Shown here piece after piece: positions 8,977 to 14,989 of a stretch of 43,821 nucleotides of DNA. The first letter of the stretch is position 1, and every line of letters starts with the position of its first letter. Origin of the DNA: Clostridia bacterium (GTDB lineage: Bacteria; UBA6262; WVXT01). The position numbers and the translations under genes were made by a program. The stretch spans positions 1 through 43,821 of the forward strand of contig WJOT01000131.1 in assembly GCA_009619095.1 (NCBI GenBank), in the 5' to 3' direction. The notes beneath the pieces were generated by a model. That model saw only the letters and a program-made list of their open reading frames with translations, was not told where the DNA came from and did not search any database.

Positions 8977-9276
8977 TCTTCCTAATTTGGTAAATAATTC
9001 AACATTTTGCCAAATCATTGCACAACTTATCAATATTTACTGTCGGTAAACTCACCTCTTCTTGAATCATTTATGTAAAAAGATTACTCATTTTAATTAG
9101 TATCCCAGATATACAATTATTGAGCCAGTTAAACTCAGTTTACGCCCTGTTTTCATCCATTTTATCGTCGGGGATCTGATATCGATAAGATACTCAGCTT
9201 TTATTGATAAATTTCTATGGCAGGAAAGTTGCCTCCTGACCGAGTAGAGACAACTCTAAATTGAAAAGGAGAAAAG
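8977..9276. promoter_or_regulatory. 300-nt control region in front of the magnetosome gene cluster
   Basis: No gene is visible here. It contains a candidate activator dyad TTTGGTAAA (8986-8994) / TTTGCCAAA (9006-9014), about 205-230 nt upstream of a sigma-54 promoter (9218-9233). The 13-mer TTATTGATAAATT (9201-9213) is shared exactly with the other sigma-54 control region at 2070-2082. Distance and order (activator gene, dyad, -24/-12 element, long operon) fit enhancer-dependent control of the cluster; this is inferred. Confidence 0.55.
9218..9233 (+). promoter_or_regulatory. Sigma-54 (-24/-12) promoter of the magnetosome cluster
   Basis: TGGCAGGAAAGTTGCC: the invariant GG and GC are correctly spaced and TGGCA and TTGC are complete. 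Expected start of transcription is near 9245, 32 nt before the first gene, which has a clear AAAAGGAG ribosome binding site. All genes from 9277 to 38511 are on the same strand with short gaps, so this could be the main promoter of the whole cluster. Confidence 0.8.
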
Positions 9277-9888
9277 ATGAGTAAAAAATTATTAAAGAAA
9301 GTGCAGGTAGTTTCCGGAAAGACAGCAGGGATAATAGCCAGAGAAACGTTAGCAGTGGCCAAGAAAGCTGGCACTATGCCCGGTCTCATCAAGACGAAAA
9401 CAGCTGAAGCAATTCAAGTGAGCGGAAAGACATTAAGAATTAAAAGGTCAAAAAGTGATCTCAAGAAATGGGAAAAGAGAAGATGGGCTACCTTCACTAA
9501 AATGGGCGAGATGATATTTAAATTAGTCGGAAAGAAGGCAAAAAACATCTGGCACAGAAAGGACATTAAAGGCTTCGTTCGTGAATTGAAAAAATGTGAA
9601 GCTGAGATAGGGTGGATAAAAACCCAGATTACTGAGATTAAAAAAAGTAGCGAAGAACAGATTAATTATTATGAGACCATCCTTAATTTAAATTCAAAAG
9701 AAAAGAACGTTCGTCTGGGAGCAGTGAAATCCTTAGGCCAGTTGGGTGACAAAGATGTTATTCCCATTTTAACTAAGAAACTGAAAGACCCTGATTTGCA
9801 GGTTCGTCAGGAAACTATACGGGTACTGCACAAAATAATTGACCGGGAATATCCACAGTATAAACCCAGTGGGTCGGGACCTGGTTAA
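9277..9888 (+). CDS. Basic helical protein with C-terminal HEAT repeats, first gene of the cluster
   Basis: A 203-residue protein with no signal peptide or obvious transmembrane helix. Residues 1-60 are Lys-rich with alternating Ala/Gly/Thr (VVSGKTAGIIARETLAVAKK), of the sort that forms a long amphipathic helix. Residues about 65-135 are a charged helical region (KWEKRRWATFTKMGEMIFKL), and residues about 135-195 contain two HEAT-like repeats (NVRLGAVKSLGQLGDKDVIP, DLQVRQETIRVLHKI). The first two parts resemble the C-terminal half of the protein at 11495-12139 in composition and order, suggesting paralogy. It is the first gene after the sigma-54 promoter. A role as an adaptor on the magnetosome surface is a guess; comparison with Mad proteins is needed. 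Confidence 0.75.
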   Translation: MSKKLLKKVQVVSGKTAGIIARETLAVAKKAGTMPGLIKTKTAEAIQVSGKTLRIKRSKSDLKKWEKRRWATFTKMGEMIFKLVGKKAKNIWHRKDIKGFVRELKKCEAEIGWIKTQITEIKKSSEEQINYYETILNLNSKEKNVRLGAVKSLGQLGDKDVIPILTKKLKDPDLQVRQETIRVLHKIIDREYPQYKPSGSGPG

Positions 9889-9904
9889 GAAGGGGGTAAA
9901 CAGA

Positions 9905-10345
9905 GTGGATAAAATGAAAATAGTCATCCCATCAGATGACGGCAAAAGCATCTCTCCCCATTTTGGGAGATGTTACTGTTTTATCATCTATGAAATTGAA
10001 GGTAACAAAGTTAACAGCAGAACAGTCAAAGAGAATCTCTGTTGCCCACACCGAGCCAATATCTGTCCCAAAACGGTATCGGTTCAAACAAGGGAATTTG
10101 TAGAAAAAATACGTAATGAAACGGTTTCAGAGATTCGTGATTGTCAGATCCTAATCGGAAGATATATGAACCAAAGTGCAATTGATAATCTCAACAGTCA
10201 CAATATTAGAGTTATCCTGGTTGATGAAAAAGATGCCGATGTTGCAATAGAGAAATATTTACTGGGGATATTGGTAGAAATTCAAAATCAACAATTTTGT
10301 ATGTGTTGTCAAACTAACTGTCTAAAAATATCAAACCAGGAGTAA
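9905..10345 (+). CDS. NifX/NifB-type dinitrogenase iron-molybdenum cofactor domain protein
   Basis: A 146-residue cytosolic protein of the NifX/NafY/MTH1175 fold, which binds Fe-S or Fe-Mo type clusters or their precursors. The family signature is clear (KIVIPSDDGKSISPHFGRCY, then a central GRYMNQSAIDNLNSHNIRVI). It has several extra cysteines: CCPHRANIC in the middle and FCMCCQTNC at the C-terminus. GTG 9905 is chosen because AGAAGGGGG (9888-9896) is 8 nt upstream; ATG 9914 would be too far away. No nitrogenase genes are present, so a role in iron handling is more likely. A second, membrane-anchored NifX-like protein occurs at 34140-34910. Confidence 0.82.
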   Translation: MDKMKIVIPSDDGKSISPHFGRCYCFIIYEIEGNKVNSRTVKENLCCPHRANICPKTVSVQTREFVEKIRNETVSEIRDCQILIGRYMNQSAIDNLNSHNIRVILVDEKDADVAIEKYLLGILVEIQNQQFCMCCQTNCLKISNQE

Positions 10346-10348
10346 GGG

Positions 10349-10597
10349 ATGGTTAATCATCCGTATCGAGGTCTGGCGATCGTTCTTTCTTTTCTCTTAC
10401 CCGGGTTGGGACAGATTTATAATCAACAGTTTGCCAGAGGAACAAGATTTATTATTGCCTATATCATTTCTTGGGCATTGTCTTTTATTGTTATTGGTTG
10501 GTTCTTTTTAGTTATTGTCTGGATTTGGTCAATGGTCGATGCTTATCAATCTACCGGGAGAGTAACTCTCCCTCCTCGCCGTGCCCCCCGGGGGTAG
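10349..10597 (+). CDS. Small two-helix membrane protein (TM2-like)
   Basis: An 82-residue protein with two or three hydrophobic segments: GLAIVLSFLLPGLGQIYN, then IIAYIISWALSFIVIGWFFL and the adjoining VIVWIWSMVDAY. The LPGLGQIYNQQ...G pattern and the ending WIWSMVDAY are typical of the TM2/DUF5683 group of small membrane proteins. Function in this family is not established. It begins 3 nt after the NifX-like gene. Its last ten codons run into a strong GC-rich hairpin (10574-10623), so the C-terminal PPRRAPRG tail may derive from inserted repeat DNA. Confidence 0.72.
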   Translation: MVNHPYRGLAIVLSFLLPGLGQIYNQQFARGTRFIIAYIISWALSFIVIGWFFLVIVWIWSMVDAYQSTGRVTLPPRRAPRG

Positions 10598-10623
10598 CGG
10601 AGCAAAACCGGGGGACGGCGAGG
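10574..10623. repeat. GC-rich hairpin
   Basis: CCTCGCCGT (10574-10582) pairs with ACGGCGAGG (10615-10623), and CCCCCGG (10585-10591) with CCGGGGG (10608-10614), giving a 16-bp stem with a 2-nt bulge and a 16-nt loop. It overlaps the end of the TM2-like gene and is far more GC-rich than its surroundings. There is no T-tract on the + strand, so it is more likely a mobile palindrome or a processing/stability hairpin than a simple terminator. Confidence 0.7.
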
Positions 10624-10629
10624 CACTCT

Positions 10630-10671
10630 ATGAACACTTTGCAGTTTCGCATCCATTTATCCTCGCTCTGA
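10630..10671 (+). other. Short open frame in a conserved 22-bp repeat (possible leader peptide)
   Basis: A 13-codon frame (MNTLQFRIHLSSL) with GAGG 6 nt upstream of its ATG. The core 10632-10653 recurs with one mismatch at 34062-34083, where it again starts a frame (GTG-NSLQFRIS...) with a GAGGTG upstream. It lies between the hairpin and the ParA gene. It may be a leader peptide or simply a dispersed repeat; see findings. Confidence 0.3.
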
Positions 10672-10704
10672 TTTGCCATATCTCCATGCTGAAGGATGAA
10701 GTTG

Positions 10705-10723
10705 TTAGAAATGGAATTTCTAA
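10705..10723. promoter_or_regulatory. Perfect palindrome upstream of the ParA gene
   Basis: TTAGAAAT-GGA-ATTTCTAA, an 8-bp perfect dyad 20 nt before the ParA start codon and just upstream of its ribosome binding site (AAAGGAG). Many ParA-type systems are autoregulated through an operator next to the gene; here that is only a possibility. Confidence 0.35.
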
Positions 10724-10743
10724 TGGAGTAAAGGAGAAAAGGA

Positions 10744-11502
10744 ATGCGTTCGATAGCTTTAGTCAATCAAAAAGGTGGTGTGGGTAAAACAACCACGGTA
10801 GCGAATCTGGGAGCTTGTCTGGCTCAGTTGGGAAAGAAAGTGTTGGTGGTAGATTTAGACCCACAGGCTAATTTAACTATCCATTTGGGAATCAAAAGTA
10901 ACGAGTTAGAATATTCGATTTATGACCTTCTATTGTGGAAGACTAAGGCAGAGGAAGTGATTATTCCCGCTGGAGTTGAGGGTTTAAATATTATCCCTGC
11001 TAATATTGACCTTTCCAGGGCAGAAATTGAACTGGTTAATATGCCCAGCAGGGAGACAGTACTCAAAGACCGACTTTTCTTGACGTTTAAAAAATACGAC
11101 TATTCTTTGATTGATTGTGCTCCCTCTTTGGGGTTGCTCACCTTGAATGCGTTAACCTCTGTGCGAGAGATATTTATTCCCATCCAGACTCAATTTTTTG
11201 CCTTGCAAGGAATAAATAGACTTTCGGAAACAATCGAAATCGTAAGGAAAAAAGTTAATCCTCTGCTTAAAGTAACCGGGGTTATCCCCGTAATGTACGA
11301 TGTGCGCACAAATCTAAGTCAGGAAGTGTTGAACAGAATAAAGGGATATTTTAAAAAGGAAGTATTTAAAACTATTATTCGAGAAAATGTTCGCATAGCC
11401 GAGAGTCCCAGTTTTGGATTGCCAATTACCTTATACAGTCCAAATTCTTACGGTGCAGAGGACTATATGAAATTGGCAAAGGAGGTAATTTCTCGTGAGT
11501 AA
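10744..11502 (+). CDS. ParA/MinD-type partition ATPase
   Basis: A 252-residue ATPase. It has the deviant Walker A KGGVGKTT (residues 10-17, with signature Lys10), switch I-like VVDLDPQANLT, and Walker B LIDCAPSLGLLTLNAL. It lacks the N-terminal helix-turn-helix of plasmid ParA proteins, so it is a small Soj/McdA-like form that should bind DNA non-specifically as an ATP dimer. It sits between magnetosome genes and far from any origin, parB or parS sign. Its stop codon overlaps the next gene, whose product begins with a strongly basic peptide, as ParA-activating partners do. With no MamK actin visible, it is a candidate for positioning or segregating magnetosomes. Confidence 0.88.
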   Translation: MRSIALVNQKGGVGKTTTVANLGACLAQLGKKVLVVDLDPQANLTIHLGIKSNELEYSIYDLLLWKTKAEEVIIPAGVEGLNIIPANIDLSRAEIELVNMPSRETVLKDRLFLTFKKYDYSLIDCAPSLGLLTLNALTSVREIFIPIQTQFFALQGINRLSETIEIVRKKVNPLLKVTGVIPVMYDVRTNLSQEVLNRIKGYFKKEVFKTIIRENVRIAESPSFGLPITLYSPNSYGAEDYMKLAKEVISRE

Positions 11503-12139
11503 AAGCAAAAGCAAAAGCAAACGCAAGAGAAAGGCATTAGGTGAAGAACCATTGTCCAGGAGAGGATTGATTCAGAATCGGCATTTAGTGAGTAAAAGAA
11601 GAGTCTCTGGAGAAGACCCTTATGCCTGGATTGAAGGAAAAGAGGGAAAGAAGAGAATGAAGAAAAAACCCGGGCGACCCAAAAAAGCTAAACCAGGCAA
11701 ACGGCGAAAACCTTCCAAATTGAAGGTTAGAAGAAGGGTTAAAAGAATACCGAAAAAGCCCAAACTGCCAGCAAAAATTTGGAACAGGCTGAGAAAAGTT
11801 GAGAAGGGAGCGGTACTCCTGCCCAAGGAAATAATGACTGCGGCCAAGGCTACGGGAAAGGTCACTGGTAAAATAACTACCGACTTCTCTAAGACAATCG
11901 CTTCCGGGGTAGTAGCCGGGCCGAAAGAAGCTAAAAAAATTATTCGGCGTGTCCAGGTGAAAGTTAAGGCTGGTCACCTGAAAAGCAGGATGGAGGAACT
12001 TTTCGGTATTCTCGGCGAGGAGTGTTACCGATTGGTCGATAAAAAGAGGGCTATCGTAAAAGAAAAAAGGGTACAGAACCTAATTAAACAGATAAAGGAT
12101 TGTCGAAAAGAGCTACAAAAGATAGGAAAAAGAATTTAG
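11495..12139 (+). CDS. Highly basic protein overlapping parA (candidate ParA partner)
   Basis: A 214-residue protein of unknown family. It begins MSKSKSKSKRKRKALGEE and stays Lys/Arg/Pro-rich to about residue 110 (for example KKKPGRPKKAKPGKRRKP, an AT-hook-like core). Residues about 110-160 alternate Lys with Ala/Gly/Thr/Val (AAKATGKVTGKITTDFSKTI) and residues 160-214 form a charged helix (MEELFGILGEECYRLVDKK). It overlaps the ParA gene by 8 bp, with GGAGG just upstream, implying coupled translation. Basic N-termini that stimulate ParA ATPase are known in ParB, McdB and similar adaptors; applying that here is inference. The second half resembles the 9277-9888 product. Confidence 0.72.
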   Translation: MSKSKSKSKRKRKALGEEPLSRRGLIQNRHLVSKRRVSGEDPYAWIEGKEGKKRMKKKPGRPKKAKPGKRRKPSKLKVRRRVKRIPKKPKLPAKIWNRLRKVEKGAVLLPKEIMTAAKATGKVTGKITTDFSKTIASGVVAGPKEAKKIIRRVQVKVKAGHLKSRMEELFGILGEECYRLVDKKRAIVKEKRVQNLIKQIKDCRKELQKIGKRI

Positions 12140-12203
12140 TTTAGATTTTCATTCCTTAGATAGTTGGACTTCACACTAAAAAAAATCTAATAGGAGGTCT
12201 GAG

Positions 12204-12479
12204 GTGGTAAAAAAGAAAGTTACTAATGGGAAAAAGTTGTGGGAAACAAACTTAGAAGAAAAGAAAACGGGTATTGATTTGAGACGTCCCGTTAAGACAG
12301 CTGCTTTTACGATTACCGGTGCAGGAACTGGAGTTCTGGGCGCGATTGCCGGGGTAACTTTAGTAGCTGGCCTATTTGAAATTGCTCTGCCAGTAGGACT
12401 CTGTCTTTGGGCAGGGGGTATTACCTGTGGCGCTATTGGGATGGTGTTAGGCATGGGCAAAAAAAAGAAATCCAAATGA
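12204..12479 (+). CDS. Small Gly-rich two-helix membrane protein
   Basis: A 91-residue protein read from GTG 12204, with AGGAGGT at 12192-12198. Charged residues 1-30 precede two hydrophobic helices: TGAGTGVLGAIAGVTLVAGL and IALPVGLCLWAGGITCGAIG. It ends in a KKKKSK tail, so both ends should be cytoplasmic. The size and plan resemble small magnetosome membrane proteins (MamI, or the Gly/Leu-rich Mms6/MamD group), but I cannot assign it to one of them; the true MamI is at 14763-14945. It lies between the ParA pair and the MamA-like genes. Confidence 0.68.
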   Translation: MVKKKVTNGKKLWETNLEEKKTGIDLRRPVKTAAFTITGAGTGVLGAIAGVTLVAGLFEIALPVGLCLWAGGITCGAIGMVLGMGKKKKSK

Positions 12480-12499
12480 ACATATGAAAGAATCGATTT

Positions 12500-12618
12500 T
12501 GGTAGTCGCTCCGATTCATCGGAGCGTTATCATGTTTTATCATCTTTTCGCCGGTCCGACAGGACTCCGAATCCCGATGGAGCCATCGGGACTTCGGAGC
12601 TAAAGCCGTCGGCTACCA
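12500..12618. repeat. Palindromic intergenic repeats
   Basis: The 203-nt gap before the first TPR gene holds CGCTCCGAT-TC-ATCGGAGCG (12507-12526), a nested hairpin GGACTCCGAATCCCGATGG / CCATCGGGACTTCGGAGC (about 12562-12600) and AGCCG-TCGGCT near 12604. These share the CCGAT/ATCGG core with the elements at 6205, 24474 and 40968. No gene is visible here. Confidence 0.7.
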
Positions 12619-12682
12619 TTTTTCAGCAATATCTACAATCAGATATTTGTGGGAAATTTTTAATCAACATTGAGATTCGAAT

Positions 12683-13318
12683 ATGGTTATAAAATTAAGA
12701 TTATTTCTAAAGTTCTTTATTCTCTACTGGGAAAAATTACTTGATATTATAGAGAAATTTCTTAGCCTTGACCCGAAACAGGTGAGTAAGGTATATGCGG
12801 AAGTTGGTAGAGAATGCGTGGATAGAGGTTGGGAAAAGGATGCAATTGATTTGTACCAGAAGGTCATTTTACTCAGTCCGCATAATAAAGATGCATATTT
12901 TCAATTAGGCAGAATCTATACGAGAACAAAAAGCTGGGAGGAAGCTATGAGGTTCTACCATAGAAGTATTGAGTTAGGACTACGAAATCATGAGGTTTAT
13001 TATCGTATAGGTTTAGCCCACGACTATTTTAATCAAACAGAGGAAGCTTTAAAGTGTTATAAAAAAGCAATAAAACTGGATTCACATCACGACGAGTATT
13101 ATTTCCGGCTGGGCTTACTTTATGATAGTAAAAAAATGCACGACAAGGCGATTATCTCCTATAACAGAGCAATTTCGCTTAATCCTCAAGAGCCCAAATA
13201 TTATTATAGTTTAGGATTAGCTTATGATAGTAAAAATATGCACAACAAGGCGGTAGACTTTTTACGAAAAGCGATGGAATTGCAGGAAAAAGAATCACCG
13301 GTAATAGATAAAGAGTAA
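12683..13318 (+). CDS. mamA: TPR protein, MamA-like (copy 1)
   Basis: A 211-residue protein with about five tetratricopeptide repeats covering residues 35-205 (for example AYFQLGRIYTRTKSWEEAMR and YYYSLGLAYDSKNMHNKAVD). Size and repeat number match MamA, the cytosolic TPR protein that oligomerises as a coat on magnetosomes. The N-terminal 25 residues are hydrophobic and aromatic (LFLKFFILYWEKLLDIIEKF) and could anchor it to the membrane, which is not typical of MamA. It is directly followed by a second TPR gene of the same length, clearly a tandem duplicate, and then by mamQ and mamI. TPR proteins are common, so the assignment rests on context. Confidence 0.75.
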   Translation: MVIKLRLFLKFFILYWEKLLDIIEKFLSLDPKQVSKVYAEVGRECVDRGWEKDAIDLYQKVILLSPHNKDAYFQLGRIYTRTKSWEEAMRFYHRSIELGLRNHEVYYRIGLAHDYFNQTEEALKCYKKAIKLDSHHDEYYFRLGLLYDSKKMHDKAIISYNRAISLNPQEPKYYYSLGLAYDSKNMHNKAVDFLRKAMELQEKESPVIDKE

Positions 13319-13358
13319 AAGACGATGTAACAATCTAACAATATAAGGAGGGACGAAG

Positions 13359-13997
13359 ATGTTAGCAAAAATCGAAATCTTATTACAGATGCTGGGACTG
13401 GCATTTAAGAGATTCCTTGAAGGGATTGAGCAGCTTTTCCAACCAAGATCTTTAGATCAGGCAACAATTTATAGCAAAGTGGGAGAGAAATATGCTGATA
13501 AAGGCCAAATGGACCAGGCAATAGTCTCTTTGAAAACAGCAATAGAGCTTAATCCATCCGGTGGAGGGGCCTATTACAAACTTGGCCTGGCCTACAGCGA
13601 AAAAGGATTATGGGATGAGGCGATTACCTGTTATAAGAGGATATTAAAACTTGAGCCTAATGGTATCCAATCTACGGCTTTTGATAAAGCAGAAATCTAT
13701 ACCCGTCTCGGTTTAGCCTATAATAAGAAAGATATGATTGACAAAGCAATAAGTTCATACAGAAAATCGTTGAAAATTTTTCCCGACCAACCTGAAACGT
13801 ACTATCGATTAGGATTACTTTACGACAGGAAAAAAATGCACGAGCAATCTATTAAAACTTATGAGAGAGCAATTGAACTCAACCCACGGACAGCAAAATA
13901 CTATTACAGTTTAGGATTAGCTTATGATGGTAAAGGTGAACATAGTAAGGCAATTGATGCCTTCCGCCAGGCAATGGAAGCCGAAGAAACTGATTAG
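13359..13997 (+). CDS. mamA: TPR protein, MamA-like (copy 2)
   Basis: A 212-residue TPR protein with about five repeats (YYKLGLAYSEKGLWDEAITC, YTRLGLAYNKKDMIDKAISS, YYRLGLLYDRKKMHEQSIKT, YYYSLGLAYDGKGEHSKAID). The last two repeats are almost the same as those of copy 1, so the genes arose by tandem duplication. The N-terminus also carries a hydrophobic, aromatic segment (LLQMLGLAFKRFLEGIEQLF). A strong AAGGAGG precedes the ATG. Two MamA-type proteins could form mixed coats or serve different steps; this is inference. Confidence 0.76.
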   Translation: MLAKIEILLQMLGLAFKRFLEGIEQLFQPRSLDQATIYSKVGEKYADKGQMDQAIVSLKTAIELNPSGGGAYYKLGLAYSEKGLWDEAITCYKRILKLEPNGIQSTAFDKAEIYTRLGLAYNKKDMIDKAISSYRKSLKIFPDQPETYYRLGLLYDRKKMHEQSIKTYERAIELNPRTAKYYYSLGLAYDGKGEHSKAIDAFRQAMEAEETD

Positions 13998-14044
13998 TAG
14001 ACTAAAGAACTCTTTCAAAGATTACCATTTTAATTACTGGAAAA

Positions 14045-14770
14045 ATGAGTCTTATAAGAGCAGTAATCAGAAGAGCATATCTGGACAAATTATATCCAAT
14101 ACGCGCATTATCGAAACGACAGTTAAATGGAATTAAGAAGTTAACGGGAAGTATAAAGGAATATTTTGCTAAACATCAAATCTTAGCGTGGCTATTGAGA
14201 ACGCTGTTAACGGTAGCAATTGCTGCCATTGTCTGGGCGCTTATTCATTGGTACAACGATTATGCCCGAGTAGGGACTCGCGCGGAAGCATATTTTGCTC
14301 AAGTGGGGGTGGAAATGAAAAGACGCACTAATTTAATTCCTAACCTGGTGGTAGCGGCAAGAAAATACGCTTTTCACGAAGAAGAGATATTTAAGCATGT
14401 GTCTGATGCGCGAGAAATGTTCGTCCGGGCGAAAAATGTTAAACAGAGAATGGAAGCTGCGGAAAAACTTGATGCTGCGTTATCAAAGCTATTGGCTCTT
14501 GTTGAGCGGTATCCGGACTTAAAAGCTACCGAGTCTATACAAGATTTAATTAAAGAACTGTCCAATACAGAAAATCGTATTGCCGAACAGAAGGCAAAAT
14601 ACAACGAGGTGGCGAGGATGTATAATCAACTTCTAAGTACATTCCCCACAAATATTCTGGGTAGAATTTATGGATTTGGTCAACGGAAACCATACATTGG
14701 TGCTGAAAGTGATTTATTGAAAGCACCGGAAGTGGATTTTGAATGGAAGGAGGATTCTACGGATGAATAA
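14045..14770 (+). CDS. mamQ: MamQ, LemA-family magnetosome membrane protein
   Basis: A 241-residue protein with a single N-terminal transmembrane helix (about 57-75, LLTVAIAAIVWALIHWYNDY) and a helical LemA domain to the end. The family signature is plain: EMKRRTNLIPNLVVAARKYA, then HEEEIFKHVSDAR, and a C-terminal ARMYNQLLSTFPTNILGRIY. MamQ is the LemA-family protein required in magnetosome membrane formation in Magnetospirillum. LemA proteins also occur outside this context, but the mamI gene overlaps this one by 8 bp and mamE and mamB follow, which makes MamQ the likely identity. Residues 1-50 form an unusual basic cytoplasmic extension. Confidence 0.85.
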   Translation: MSLIRAVIRRAYLDKLYPIRALSKRQLNGIKKLTGSIKEYFAKHQILAWLLRTLLTVAIAAIVWALIHWYNDYARVGTRAEAYFAQVGVEMKRRTNLIPNLVVAARKYAFHEEEIFKHVSDAREMFVRAKNVKQRMEAAEKLDAALSKLLALVERYPDLKATESIQDLIKELSNTENRIAEQKAKYNEVARMYNQLLSTFPTNILGRIYGFGQRKPYIGAESDLLKAPEVDFEWKEDSTDE

Positions 14771-14945
14771 AATTATTGCTGGCTTAGTTGTCCTTGCTAT
14801 AGGTCTATGGGCGATAGTTTCCTGGTGGTGGTTCATCTGGGATATTATCAGAGGAGTGATAGCAGTTCTTTTTGTTCTTGCTGGGTTGACTTTGATTGGT
14901 TTAGGACTGAAGAATACTGGTAAAAAACCTGCGGGAACAAAATAA
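14763..14945 (+). CDS. mamI: MamI, small magnetosome membrane protein
   Basis: A 60-residue protein with two transmembrane helices separated by a Trp-rich turn (GLVVLAIGLWAIVSWWWFIW, then IIRGVIAVLFVLAGLTLIGL) and a short basic tail. Length, the WWW motif before an acidic residue and RG, and the closing GL-rich helix closely match MamI of Magnetospirillum as I recall it; MamI is needed for membrane invagination and crystal initiation. ATG 14763 is chosen because AAGGAGGA (14747-14754) lies 8 nt upstream; it overlaps the mamQ stop by 8 bp. This is one of the most diagnostic genes in the window. Confidence 0.87.
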   Translation: MNKIIAGLVVLAIGLWAIVSWWWFIWDIIRGVIAVLFVLAGLTLIGLGLKNTGKKPAGTK

Positions 14946-14989
14946 AAGATATCTGATGTTATGTATTAAACTTCTCAAGGTTCAGCGAT

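Noticed and set aside
9905-10345. Part of a nitrogen fixation (nif) cluster together with fixC/fixX
   Set aside because: No nifHDK, nifB, nifEN or fixAB genes are present in 43.8 kb, and the surrounding genes are magnetosome families.
10744-11502. Chromosome or plasmid partition locus
   Set aside because: No parB, parS-like repeats, rep gene or origin features are visible; the gene lies inside an operon of magnetosome genes.
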